Origin: an uncultured Alphaproteobacteria bacterium
GTDB taxonomy: Bacteria; Pseudomonadota; Alphaproteobacteria; RF32; CAG-239
Length of the DNA stretch: 64,000 nt
Reading direction: 5' to 3'
Assembly: GCA_934270475.1 (NCBI GenBank)
Contig: CAKQPS010000005.1
Coordinates: 1 to 64,000 of the forward strand
Under the pieces are notes generated by a model. That model worked only from the letters and a program-made list of their open reading frames with translations, was not told the DNA's origin and ran no database searches. Positions 32,614 through 41,749 of the stretch are shown one piece after another; the stretch's first letter is position 1; every line of letters starts with the position of its first letter. A program made the position numbers and the translations under genes.

Positions 32614-34884
32614 TTAGATGAGTTTACTAAGAAAATTAGCACTAATACAGTTAGATACATCATTAAATTTAAGTAATTTATCAACTATATCAACAACTTT
32701 TTCAGGCGTATATGGGCGATAACAAAAGTCCATGCGGAAATAATCAGGCTGTAAATCTTTAGCCTCGGCAGCTATGCAATACGGAGCCACATCAAACATC
32801 ATTACTTGACAATCTCGAGATAACGCCTTGTATTTATGTCCGTTTTGTTCCATATCAAACCATTTTTCGCCATGCGTGCAGCTGCAGCAATCATTATCCC
32901 TGATGCAGCCCACACTCGTAAACAAAGGAACATCTTGATAAACAATCAAACTTGTTTGCAAACAAGATTTTTTAATTATTTTACAAATATTTGTTTCAGT
33001 ATCTTCAAGCGATAATGTAACTTTAGAAGCTCCGATTTCTTTTGCCATAGCTATTGCCTGCGTATTCAGCATATACAAAGATGAATCAAAGCTGATATCT
33101 AACTGATTCAGCGGCAAAACTTCCAAAGCCCAATAGTTAGCTGCCTCCCATTTTTTATAACCGCCGGCAAGCAATTTAGCAATAATATCGGCATACAGCT
33201 GCGGGTGACGGCAAACCGCCGGCAGAGCTATTCTAACCTTATTTTTCGGCAGCTTGCTTAATCCACTCAAATCACTGTTCGGACTGATTAAATAAATGAT
33301 TTCACTTATATCATTTAAATCTATATTTTTCAAATAGTTAAGGTTATCAACTTTTACTGCAAATTTAGGCTGCCAATTGCCTTTTTCCCGCGTTTCTGTT
33401 TCCGGTAAAACCACAGCTGGCTGTTCAAACTTAATTTGACTATACAGTTCCCGCCGCAATTCATTCAGTAGTGAAGAAGGAGTAAACAAATTATTTGGAT
33501 TTTCAATATGTAATTCAACCAAGTTAAAGTTAGTATCGCCGGTTTTTGCAAACGCCGCTTGTATTGCCTCTTGGCTTTTCTGCGGATTATTCGCCGGCGT
33601 AAACCGCCCTTTAACCTCCGCTGTATAAGCTCCGGATTTTGCAGTTATACAATTATCTAAAACTTCAACTTCAACAGATATGTCGTTATTATTACGATAT
33701 AATCCTGCTTTAGGTTTTTCATAATGATAAGCACCTTTTACTTCGCTGGCAGAGGCCAAATAAACCTTCCACCCCTTGCCCAGCTGCGGACATTGGCGCG
33801 GTAATTCAATTTCTGCCATTGCTCCGGATTTTGCTTCAAACACATTCTGTTTATTGACGCGCATTTTCTGCACTGCAAAGCCAAACGGCTTTTCCATACC
33901 TGGAATATCTATCTGCAAACCATCGTGACGGGCAATTTTATGCGCTGGCTTAAAGCGCAGCCAACCATGGCTGCTTTGTTCCACTTCGCCGACCGGCAAG
34001 CCTCTGTGCCCCACAAAATTACGGTCTATAATATCTTTGTTTTTGCCCTCAAAATGAAATTGACACCATGGACGGGAGAAAATTTGCTTAATCCGTTCTT
34101 CACGCTCGGAATCCGCACCTTTTCCGTCTAAAATTCGTCGATAATAATCAGTTACCGCCGCCACATACAGCGCGGATTTTTTACGTCCTTCAATTTTGAG
34201 TGAAGTTACCGGCATTTGCAGTACTTTTTCTTGCAAAGCCATATCTTTCATAGAAAAATAATGAGCTTCTTTTCCGCCGCTTTTAAAGCAAGCCCGACAC
34301 GGATACAAGCATTTGCCTCGATTGGCGCTGCGTCCGTATTCCAAAGCCGAAAACTGACATAATCCGCTGTAAGAATAGCATAATGCGCCGTGAATGAATG
34401 CTTCGGTTTCCAAGTTAGGAATGGCGGCGATTTCTTTAATTTCCGCCAAAGTCAATTCTCGAGCCAAAACCACGCGTTTAAAGCCCATTTTTTGCAAAAA
34501 CAGTGCGCCTTCCTTATTATGCACCGCCATTTGCGTGCTGGCGTGACGCTCAATCTGCGGATATTTTTCCTGCATAACCCTTGCCACGCCCAAATCCTGC
34601 AAAATAACGCCGTCAATCCGGCAGCGCACGCACATATCAAGCATTTGCAGCAAATCCGGCAGCTCGTCTTCCTGCAAAACCGTGTTAATCGCCGCATAAA
34701 CCTTGCGTTTCAGGTAGTGCGCATAGGCGGTAAACTCATTTAATGCCGGTTCGTCAAAGTTTGTTGCAGTCGCCCGCGCCGAAAACTTTGGCAATCCCAA
34801 ATAAACCGCGTCCGCACCGTAATAAAGCGCCGCATAGCCAGCTTCTATATCTCCGGCAGGAGCCAATAATTCTTGCTTTTTCAT
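32614..34884 (-). CDS. U32-family peptidase-like protein (RlhA type)
   Basis: 756 residues. N-terminal barrel: LLAPAGDIEAGYAALYYGADAVYLG, ASTQMAVHNKEGALFLQKMGFKRVVLARELTL, EAFIHGALCYSYSGLCQFSALEYGRSANRGKC and the cysteine-rich PCRACF, all U32 hallmarks. The C-terminal half (about 430-750) fits the long RlhA type with another cluster-like set CIRDNDCCSCTHG. E. coli RlhA hydroxylates C2501 of 23S rRNA; protease activity is doubtful for this type. ATG at 34884 follows GAGGAC. Confidence 0.85.
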   Translation of the reverse strand: MKKQELLAPAGDIEAGYAALYYGADAVYLGLPKFSARATATNFDEPALNEFTAYAHYLKRKVYAAINTVLQEDELPDLLQMLDMCVRCRIDGVILQDLGVARVMQEKYPQIERHASTQMAVHNKEGALFLQKMGFKRVVLARELTLAEIKEIAAIPNLETEAFIHGALCYSYSGLCQFSALEYGRSANRGKCLYPCRACFKSGGKEAHYFSMKDMALQEKVLQMPVTSLKIEGRKKSALYVAAVTDYYRRILDGKGADSEREERIKQIFSRPWCQFHFEGKNKDIIDRNFVGHRGLPVGEVEQSSHGWLRFKPAHKIARHDGLQIDIPGMEKPFGFAVQKMRVNKQNVFEAKSGAMAEIELPRQCPQLGKGWKVYLASASEVKGAYHYEKPKAGLYRNNNDISVEVEVLDNCITAKSGAYTAEVKGRFTPANNPQKSQEAIQAAFAKTGDTNFNLVELHIENPNNLFTPSSLLNELRRELYSQIKFEQPAVVLPETETREKGNWQPKFAVKVDNLNYLKNIDLNDISEIIYLISPNSDLSGLSKLPKNKVRIALPAVCRHPQLYADIIAKLLAGGYKKWEAANYWALEVLPLNQLDISFDSSLYMLNTQAIAMAKEIGASKVTLSLEDTETNICKIIKKSCLQTSLIVYQDVPLFTSVGCIRDNDCCSCTHGEKWFDMEQNGHKYKALSRDCQVMMFDVAPYCIAAEAKDLQPDYFRMDFCYRPYTPEKVVDIVDKLLKFNDVSNCISANFLSKLI

Positions 34885-34952
34885 CAAAAAATGTCCTCAA
34901 ATTAAAAACTTGAGGACAAAATACGGCAATCAGCCCCGCTTGTCAAGCATCA

Positions 34953-35951
34953 TCAAAGCAAACCATCGCGGCAAAGCTTGGCAAACACCGGCTTATTTAA
35001 GCCCAAACGCTCAATCAAAACAGACGGACGGCTTTCCACCACTAGCGGCTGTTCAGCAAATTTATCGCCTTTACGGGTCTTTAAAACCGCGCTCGGCAGC
35101 TCCGAACGCCCGATACAAGCCGAAAGATATACCCAAGCCTCGTCATTGTCTTTTAAGTTCTCAACCGCTAACCGGCGGGCATATAAATTCAGCGTCAAAT
35201 CCGCCTTGCTGGCGTCTTTGGTCCATGGCGAGCCGCCGCCGATAGGGCTTGAGGTTTCATAAAAATCGCACGCCAGTTTCCGCCCCGTAACGCCGCAGTC
35301 CGCCACGCTGGAATGGCAAGTATAGCAGCCGGTGCCGTTAATAATCAGCTTTTCCGGTTCCTGCTCCAAAATTTCCGCCACAAATGGACGCAGCTCCTCT
35401 TGTTGTTTCATCGGAATAGCGACTACCGCGGTTTTTATTTTGCCGCCGTCCATGGTAATCTGCGTTTTAATATCCAAACCTAAATTATCGCTTAAACGCG
35501 CTTTTTCATACAAAGCCTTGCACAAACGCCGCGCCAAATATAATTCAGCCGGAATATTACTTTTTCCTTGGCAGGCATAGCCCACAAACACACCTTGATC
35601 GCCCCAGCCGTCGCGCTCCACGCCCTGTGCAATCTCCGCCGATTGGCAGCTGATTAAATCCAAAACCCGCACTTTATCGGCATTTAGGGCTTCATCGCCC
35701 CAAATTTTGGCATAGCGCGCGTCATAGCCAATCTCCCGCACGGATTGCCGCACATGCTCTTCCATAAATTCAAACGAAATTCTGCCGCTGATTTCCCCGC
35801 CTAAAACTACGGTCTGATTTTTTACCATAACTTCAACACCATAGCGCACAGACGGGTCTTGTTCCAAACATCTGTCCAAAATATAGCTTGAAATATAATC
35901 TGCTGTTTTATCAGGGTGTCCCAAAGACACAGCTTCTGCTGTCTTTAACAT
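34953..35951 (-). CDS. metK: Divergent S-adenosylmethionine synthetase
   Basis: 332 residues, shorter than the usual 380-400. Core motifs remain: EAVSLGHPDKTADYIS, DGWGDQGVFVGYA (usual GAGDQG), GVTGRKLACDFYE and IGGGSPWTKDASKADL (usual GGGAFSGKDPTKVD). Changes in the substrate loops make it a divergent member, so a full-length copy may exist elsewhere. It is divergent from mtnN, which recycles SAM products, so the pair forms a SAM module. Start at the ATG behind AAAAGGAGAAAAG. Confidence 0.8.
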   Translation of the reverse strand: MLKTAEAVSLGHPDKTADYISSYILDRCLEQDPSVRYGVEVMVKNQTVVLGGEISGRISFEFMEEHVRQSVREIGYDARYAKIWGDEALNADKVRVLDLISCQSAEIAQGVERDGWGDQGVFVGYACQGKSNIPAELYLARRLCKALYEKARLSDNLGLDIKTQITMDGGKIKTAVVAIPMKQQEELRPFVAEILEQEPEKLIINGTGCYTCHSSVADCGVTGRKLACDFYETSSPIGGGSPWTKDASKADLTLNLYARRLAVENLKDNDEAWVYLSACIGRSELPSAVLKTRKGDKFAEQPLVVESRPSVLIERLGLNKPVFAKLCRDGLL

Positions 35952-35968
35952 ATCTTTTCTCCTTTTTA

Positions 35969-36063
35969 GTCCATTTGACTGCTGGACAAGTCGGTTATAA
36001 ATCCACATTGCGGTTGTCATTCCCGCACCGCACATATTAAGCATAAGCCTTGTGCATTGTCAA
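35969..36063 (-). promoter_or_regulatory. metK promoter and leader with hairpins before the ribosome binding site
   Basis: Minus strand TTGACA (36058-36063), 18 bp, TAATAT (36034-36039) give a leader of about 75 bases. GTCCA/TGGAC (35969-35987) forms a hairpin just before AAAAAGGAG, and GACT/AGTC (35977-35992) is an alternative that excludes it. It does not match the SAM-I, SAM-II or SAM/SAH cores that I know. Confidence 0.35.
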
Positions 36064-36123
36064 GTTTTTATGTTGCTAATTTTGCCGTCGCCTGCTATTT
36101 TGAGTAAAAAAAGGAGCTATATT

Positions 36124-36795
36124 ATGAAAAAAATCGGCATTATTTTCGCCATGAATAAAGAACTGGAGCTTTTTGCCTCTGCCGTGTCTGATTTTACTAA
36201 AGAAAAAGGCAAAAATCATACTTTTTATCACGGAATTTTAGAAAATTGCGAACTTTTTGCCGTTGTTTCCGGCATCGGCAAAGTCAACGCCGCGCTCTGC
36301 ACCGCCGATTTAATTGAAACTTTTGCTCCGGATTTTATCTTGAATATCGGTATTTCCGGCGGACTCAGCAACAAGCTGCATATCGGAGAGTATATCATCG
36401 GCTCTGACATTGTTTATCACGATGTGTGGTGCGGCGAACCAAACGCTTACGGGCAAATTCAGGAGTTTCCGGCGCTGTATCATTCCGCTCCGGAGTTAAT
36501 AGGCAAACTTTCGGGCTATCCGCAGGGACTTATCTGCTGCGGCGATAAATTTATCACTCAGACTGACGAGCTTGCCGCAATCAGCCGGCATTTTCCGGCG
36601 GCTTTGGCTGTGGATATGGAAAGCGCCGCCATTGCCCAAACCTGCTATATCTATAACAAGCCCCTGCTCTGCCTGCGCCAAATCAGCGATATTCCTGGAC
36701 ACCCGTTTTCGGAACAGCAATACGCCGATTTTTGGAACAATGCCGCCCGGCAAACTTTTGACTTGCTGCCGAACCTCATAAAAAGTCTAAACTAA
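36124..36795 (+). CDS. mtnN: 5'-methylthioadenosine/S-adenosylhomocysteine nucleosidase
   Basis: Hydrolyses MTA and SAH to adenine and the thio-sugar. 223 residues with GIIFAMNKELELF at the N-terminus, VVSGIGKVNAALCTADLIE, NIGISGGLSNKLHIGEY and the ribose-binding VDMESAAIAQTCY (catalytic Glu) and RQISD motif. ATG at 36124 follows AAAGGAGCT. Its stop TAA overlaps the ATG of the next gene (TAATG). Confidence 0.91.
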   Translation: MKKIGIIFAMNKELELFASAVSDFTKEKGKNHTFYHGILENCELFAVVSGIGKVNAALCTADLIETFAPDFILNIGISGGLSNKLHIGEYIIGSDIVYHDVWCGEPNAYGQIQEFPALYHSAPELIGKLSGYPQGLICCGDKFITQTDELAAISRHFPAALAVDMESAAIAQTCYIYNKPLLCLRQISDIPGHPFSEQQYADFWNNAARQTFDLLPNLIKSLN

Positions 36796-38519
36796 TGAGC
36801 AATTTTACCGTTAAAATATGCAACAGCTTTGTTAATTATATGTATTTGTGGATTTTCGGACTGGTTGCGTTTTATACCGGCGGCGACATTCTTTTTACCT
36901 ACCGGCAATTTAAGCAGCTGTTTTATATTGACACCGATTGCTACACCCATGCCACCCGGATAATATATTGGTTGCAGAATTTCAGCTGGTACGAACAAAT
37001 TTACCCTTTTGGCAACTATCCGTTCGGCGAAGTTTTGCACTTTACCCGCCTGTTTGATATTCTGTGGGTAGCTTTGGCTTTGCCGTTTATGCCGTTTTTT
37101 CCACTCAAAGACGCCATATTTTACAGCGGTATGCTGCTTTCCCCGCTTTGCTTAGCTTTAAGTCTGATAACTGTTTTTTGGGGCTTAAAACCCTATATTA
37201 CCAAAACACCTAAGATTTTGTTTTTCAGCCTTATTCTTTCTTTGGCTTTTTTTGCTAAATTTGATACGGTTTTTGATTTTACCCGCCCCGACCATCACTC
37301 GGTTATCTTTTTATTTTTTGCCTACAACATCAGCGCTGTTTTGCAAAATCTTACCAAAAAACGTTTCTGCCTTTTATTTTTTGCCGGAATATTAGCAGGC
37401 TGTGGAATTTGGATTTCCTCCGCTATTGAAGGTTTTATCATAATTGCTGCCATTTTGGGATTGCTGAGTCTGAACTGGCTGACAAATAAAATATCTCTGA
37501 CAGCAATAACGACTTATTGTTTAGGACTTTTTCTCGCCACAACCGCGGCTTTTTTGCTAAATCCTCCGTATGCAGGTTATTTTGCATTTGAAAACACACG
37601 ACTTTCAGCCATTCATGCCGTTTTAACATTATTCATTTATCTGTCATTCAAACTACTATCTTTGTTAAATATCAAATCGGCATCGGCTAAAATTTATGGT
37701 CTTATCGCCAATGCACTCTTTTCTGCCGTTTTACTCTGCCTTATTTTCGGAACATCGGCTATTTTTGCACCAGTTTATGATGAAAACATCAAATTATATT
37801 TTTTACCTTATATAACAGAAATGGAACCGCTCTGGCATTTTGTTTATCTGCTGGAAATGACTGTTTTTGAAGCTGCTTTAGTTTTGCTGATTTTATTTTA
37901 TAAACCGCAAAAAAGCCGTATTTTAGAAATAAATTTAGCCTTATTGTTCGGATTTTTCTTTATTCCGCTGCTTTTCGTTATGCGATTTATTCCCTATGAA
38001 CTATGCATTTTGGTTTATTTAAATATTATTTTTATCAACAAACTGTTCACTAATGCAACGCCTTCTCAAACAGATAAACAGCTTGCTTTCGGCTACATTT
38101 GCACCGCGCTATTTTTATTAGCCTCGTTCAAATATGAGCCTCTGCATCCGGTAAAATCTTCTGAAGTTCCGCAAAACGATATTGTTTTAACCGATATATA
38201 CATTGCTCCGCAGCTCATTTTTGACCGCAACATCAAAACCATTGGCATTCCCTATCATTCCGCTTCAGCCGGCATTGCCGATAATCATAAAATATTCTTT
38301 TCTGGCAACGAAGCAGAAATAAAAGAACTACTGCAAAAACATCTGGTTAAATATATTTTTCTGCCTTACAGCAGTTGCTATGGCTCAGAATACTACATCT
38401 ATCCTGAACAAAACATTGATAAATTCTACGGCAAAATCATCACCGGTAAAAATCTTTATCCGTGGCTCACAAAAATTGACACTGGCTCAAAAGACCTTTT
38501 ATATAAAGTAGATTTTTAA
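36795..38519 (+). CDS. Polytopic GT-C-type glycosyltransferase-like membrane protein
   Basis: 574 residues with about eleven to twelve membrane helices to residue 440 and a soluble C-terminal domain. The first external loop carries YIDTDCYTHATRIIYWLQ and the third FDFTRPDHHSVIFLFF, which resemble the DxD and DHH motifs of STT3/AglB-like GT-C enzymes. A lipid-linked sugar donor is therefore likely, with unknown acceptor. Translationally coupled to mtnN by the TAATG overlap. Confidence 0.65.
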   Translation: MSNFTVKICNSFVNYMYLWIFGLVAFYTGGDILFTYRQFKQLFYIDTDCYTHATRIIYWLQNFSWYEQIYPFGNYPFGEVLHFTRLFDILWVALALPFMPFFPLKDAIFYSGMLLSPLCLALSLITVFWGLKPYITKTPKILFFSLILSLAFFAKFDTVFDFTRPDHHSVIFLFFAYNISAVLQNLTKKRFCLLFFAGILAGCGIWISSAIEGFIIIAAILGLLSLNWLTNKISLTAITTYCLGLFLATTAAFLLNPPYAGYFAFENTRLSAIHAVLTLFIYLSFKLLSLLNIKSASAKIYGLIANALFSAVLLCLIFGTSAIFAPVYDENIKLYFLPYITEMEPLWHFVYLLEMTVFEAALVLLILFYKPQKSRILEINLALLFGFFFIPLLFVMRFIPYELCILVYLNIIFINKLFTNATPSQTDKQLAFGYICTALFLLASFKYEPLHPVKSSEVPQNDIVLTDIYIAPQLIFDRNIKTIGIPYHSASAGIADNHKIFFSGNEAEIKELLQKHLVKYIFLPYSSCYGSEYYIYPEQNIDKFYGKIITGKNLYPWLTKIDTGSKDLLYKVDF

Positions 38520-40087
38520 GAATTTTGGTTCTGCCGCCTTAACATTTCGGCTGTGCGCATGGCCTTGTCCGCATTGGCGGTTTGCTGTTGTTCCCGCGTT
38601 TTTTCCTGCGACATTTCAGCCATGGTGCGCTGCTTATTTTCCAAAATCGCCCGCAGTTTATCTTCCGGAACGCTGTTTTTTACCATATTTTTAATACCGT
38701 TTTCCTGCACCGGTTTCCATTTATCAGCCTGTTTAGCGGCAATTTCTTTCAGCTGAGTATCTTGTTTCAGCTTTACCTGCTGTTCATATTTTTTATTGGC
38801 TTCTTGTTCCGGAAACTTCGGATATATATTTCTAAAGTTGTGGTGCCACTGAAAATATACCAAAAACACCGACGGAAACGCCGAAATAAGCTCTTGCGCC
38901 ATAGTACGCGGCTTAGTCAGTTCATACGAGCGAGCAGCCATAATCCGGCGGGTATCCTCAATAAACTGCTCCATTTTTTCTTTTACCTTGTTCGGACGCC
39001 CCAAACGATATTTGCAACCTTCAATCAAGCGGTTAAACACTGGATTATTATTTTCCAGCGCCAGCTTGCGCAGAATTTTCAACATGCTCTGCATACTGGA
39101 GCTTTTATTCCAAAAAGAACGCATGGTTTTAGCCTCTATGCTATCAAAACCAAAGAAATGCACACCCTCAAACCCAGATTCTTTAATAGCATTAAAGGTA
39201 TAAATATACAAAGCGTTCCAGTTAATTCTGCCGTCATCTGTCAAAAAATCTTCATAAGCGCCGGTCTTAAATTTATCCAATACATATTTTGTAACCGGAA
39301 AATCAAAATTAGTGATTGATTCGCCTTGCAGAAGCAGCGTAACTTTGGACGACGAACTATCCATAATAAAGTTTTCAGCTGTGATAACTTCTTTAGTCAA
39401 AACCGCTTTCAAATAAAGATAGGCATAGGCAAACACGCTGGAATGAATAGCCCGCAGAATACCGATATTTTTAAACGTATGCTGATATTTATCCTTAAAG
39501 TCGACCAGCCGGCGCAGCCGCTCTTCGCCCGTAAATTGATAGTTTATGCATTGATATTGATAGCCAAACCGCCTAAACATAGACGGGTGCATTTTTTTCA
39601 TATGCATCGCCATACACCACTCGCGGGCTATGGAATATATAGAAAACAGCGGGTTACGAGAATATCCGACCATCACAGTGGCAAAAACCGCATCTAATTC
39701 GGCAAAATACGGCTCCATGTGCGAACAAAAAGCATTTTTTCTAAACTCGGCGTCCAGCATAAAAGCATAATGCTCAATTTCATCTTCCGGCACATCATAG
39801 CGCTGCATAACTTTATCAAGCGTTGCCGTCAGTTTTTGAAAATTGGTGTTAGAAATTTTGTTGTCATCAATCGGCACATATCCGCTGCGGTATTCGTCAT
39901 AAAACAAATTTAAGAAAATATTTTCTTCATCATCAAAATTCTGCTTAAAATCGACAACATCTTCAGCAATAAAAGCCTTAACTTTATCAGCATACGACGG
40001 TTCATACACCTGCTCTTTTAAATAGTGTATGGCATCTTGTTCCAGTTCTTTATCGGAATATGTTAAGTCAGCAAAGCGCAGTCCCAT
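38516..40087 (-). CDS. Large cytoplasmic protein of unknown function
   Basis: 523 residues, no signal peptide or membrane helix, no family recognised. The body (1-430) is mainly helical with many aromatic residues. Residues 440-520 are Lys/Gln/Glu-rich and should form a coiled coil ending in MRTAEMLRRQNQNS. ATG at 40087 follows TGGAGGTCACC. The end overlaps the converging GT-C gene by four bases. It borders the CRISPR locus, but nothing in it suggests a Cas role. Confidence 0.7.
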   Translation of the reverse strand: MGLRFADLTYSDKELEQDAIHYLKEQVYEPSYADKVKAFIAEDVVDFKQNFDDEENIFLNLFYDEYRSGYVPIDDNKISNTNFQKLTATLDKVMQRYDVPEDEIEHYAFMLDAEFRKNAFCSHMEPYFAELDAVFATVMVGYSRNPLFSIYSIAREWCMAMHMKKMHPSMFRRFGYQYQCINYQFTGEERLRRLVDFKDKYQHTFKNIGILRAIHSSVFAYAYLYLKAVLTKEVITAENFIMDSSSSKVTLLLQGESITNFDFPVTKYVLDKFKTGAYEDFLTDDGRINWNALYIYTFNAIKESGFEGVHFFGFDSIEAKTMRSFWNKSSSMQSMLKILRKLALENNNPVFNRLIEGCKYRLGRPNKVKEKMEQFIEDTRRIMAARSYELTKPRTMAQELISAFPSVFLVYFQWHHNFRNIYPKFPEQEANKKYEQQVKLKQDTQLKEIAAKQADKWKPVQENGIKNMVKNSVPEDKLRAILENKQRTMAEMSQEKTREQQQTANADKAMRTAEMLRRQNQNS

Positions 40088-40241
40088 TGGTGACCTCCAG
40101 TCTAGTGGTATAATAGTATATCGGCAAAAAAAATGTGTCAACAGCTTTTTTACCTCCCCTCCCCGAATTTCTTATAAACCTATTATTTAGATTTTTATAT
40201 TATGCTATAATAAATCATTATTCAGCAGCCGGAGAAAAATT

Positions 40242-41150
40242 ATGGACCGACAAATTATGGAAATTCAAAACGATGGCTTTAACCTCTCCTTGCACCGCGG
40301 CTTTTTGCTTATAGAAAATAAAGAGATTAACCTTAAACAGCAAATTCCACTAGATAATATCTTAGCGCTGGTATTATCGGCTAATAATGTCATGCTGTCT
40401 AAAAACATCATAAACGCCGTTTGCGAGCAAGGCGGAAATATTATATTTTGCGGAAAAAACTATATTCCTGCTGCCATCACTTTGCCATATGCCGGACATT
40501 GGCTTATTGCCCCGCGTATACGGCAGCAAATTGACTGCAGCAAACCTTTGCAGAAAAATTTATGGAAAAGCATTGTGCAGCACAAAATTCTAAATCAGGC
40601 TGCTGTATTAAATTATTTTTTCCCGCAGCACAGCAATTTAGAAAGACTAAAAAATTTGGCAAACAATACACTTAGCAATGATGTCGGCAATAATGAAGGC
40701 GTAGCGGCGAGTATTTATTTTAAGTCGTTATTCGGCAAACATTTTGTACGCGATAGACTAGGCGATGATGTAAATTTATTGCTGAACTACACATATATTG
40801 TTTTGCGAGCCATTGTTGCCCGTGCTGTAGCCGGAAACGGTCTGCTTCCGCAGCTGAGCCTCAAGCATTGCTCAGCCGCAAACCCTATTCCGCTTGTTGA
40901 TGACTTGATAGAACCATTCCGCGCCGTGGCAGATAAGTTTGTATTTGAAGAACTAAATAAACTCATCAACATTGACCATATAGAACTAACTCCAGCAATT
41001 AAAAGAAGTTTAACCCAAATTATCAGTTATCCGGTGCAAACCAACAAGGGTATGGTATCTTTATCTGACGGAATCTATGATTTTGTCGCCAGCTTAGTTA
41101 AATGCTTTGAAACTAAAAAACTCTGCTTAGAATATCCAAAGATTTTATGA
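40242..41150 (+). CDS. cas1: CRISPR-associated integrase Cas1 (type II-C)
   Basis: Metal-dependent integrase that inserts new spacers together with Cas2. 302 residues with the type II Cas1 pattern: metal residues E152 (NNEGVAASIYF), H209 (LSLKHCSAANPIPLVDDLIEPFR) and E224. Codons and AT content match the neighbours. It stands on the plus strand pointing into the array and is separated from cas2 and cas9, which are on the other side and strand; usual II-C order is cas9-cas1-cas2. Start behind GGAGAAAAATT, with an extended -10 (TATGCTATAAT) 33 bases upstream. Confidence 0.93.
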   Translation: MDRQIMEIQNDGFNLSLHRGFLLIENKEINLKQQIPLDNILALVLSANNVMLSKNIINAVCEQGGNIIFCGKNYIPAAITLPYAGHWLIAPRIRQQIDCSKPLQKNLWKSIVQHKILNQAAVLNYFFPQHSNLERLKNLANNTLSNDVGNNEGVAASIYFKSLFGKHFVRDRLGDDVNLLLNYTYIVLRAIVARAVAGNGLLPQLSLKHCSAANPIPLVDDLIEPFRAVADKFVFEELNKLINIDHIELTPAIKRSLTQIISYPVQTNKGMVSLSDGIYDFVASLVKCFETKKLCLEYPKIL

Positions 41151-41180
41151 AATATCATTATGATAGATTTTAACGGATAG

Positions 41181-41212
41181 TTGTCACGGGGGGGGGAGAG
41201 CTCTAATATAAT
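41181..41212 (+). promoter_or_regulatory. Promoter-like sequence with a nine-G spacer before the CRISPR array
   Basis: TTGTCA (41181-41186), then C, nine G (41188-41196), AGAGCTC, then TAATAT (41204-41209): spacing 17. A perfect TATAAT overlaps three bases further (spacing 20). Slippage in the G tract would change the -35/-10 distance. It lies in the 92-base stretch between cas1 and the first repeat, where the array leader is expected. Confidence 0.45.
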
Positions 41213-41242
41213 TGATTTAATGTTTTGGCTGTTTTGGTCTTT

Positions 41243-41674
41243 GTTATAGTTGACCGTCTAATTAATCTCTGATATAATAATACGCACAGTCACTCGATAG
41301 CTGGCACTGTTATAGTTGACCGTCTAATTAATCTCTGATATAATATTTTATAAACAAACGTTATACCGCTCTTAGTTATAGTTGACCGTCTAATTAATCT
41401 CTGATATAATGTGCTGACCTTTTGAAAAAATACAAGGACAGTTATAGTTGACCGTCTAATTAATCTCTGATATAATATTAGCAGGCTATATATATTGCTA
41501 TGGTTAGTTATAGTTGACCGTCTAATTAATCTCTGATATAATATTACAAAAATAAAACATGGGAAATAAGCTGTTATAGTTGACCGTCTAATTAATCTCT
41601 GATATAATCACATGATTCTTGTTGCCCATTCGTTCGCAGTTATAGTTGACCGTCTAATTAATCTCTGATATAAT
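41243..41674 (+). CRISPR. CRISPR array: 7 identical 36-base repeats, 6 spacers of exactly 30 bases
   Basis: Repeats start at 41243, 41309, 41375, 41441, 41507, 41573 and 41639. All seven are identical, beginning GTTATAGTTGACCG and ending CTCTGATATAAT. Spacers are all 30 bases. Each repeat contains TTGACC and TATAAT exactly 17 bp apart, a near-consensus sigma70 promoter reading into the next spacer. The direction fits the tracrRNA anti-repeat at 45686-45709. With a start about seven bases after TATAAT, guides of about 24 bases result, as in Neisseria II-C systems. No worn terminal repeat is present, so the array is young or short-lived. Confidence 0.98.
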
Positions 41675-41683
41675 CTCTAAGCA

Positions 41684-41721
41684 AATAAAGCCTTGAAATC
41701 AAACGATTTTAAGGCTTTATT
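41684..41721. terminator. Long hairpin between the array and cas2
   Basis: A 17-bp stem (AATAAAGCCTTGAAATC / GATTTTAAGGCTTTATT, one G-T pair) with loop AAAC. It can end both array transcripts (+) and the cas9-cas2 mRNA (-), although neither side has a long T run. Confidence 0.7.
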
Positions 41722-41749
41722 GCAAAATAAAAATGCTAAAAAACATATA

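Noticed and set aside
35952..36040. Known SAM-I, SAM-II or SAM/SAH riboswitch before metK
   Set aside because: Neither the hairpin set nor the conserved loop bases of these classes are present.
38516..40087. Accessory Cas gene beside cas1
   Set aside because: It converges away from the locus, has its own signals and no nuclease or Cas motif.
41151..41242. Degenerate extra repeat before the first CRISPR repeat
   Set aside because: The stretch has promoter-like hexamers but no sequence matching the repeat core GACCGTCTAATTAATC.
41243..41674. Self-targeting spacers
   Set aside because: No spacer was seen to match elsewhere in the window by eye; a full search would be needed.
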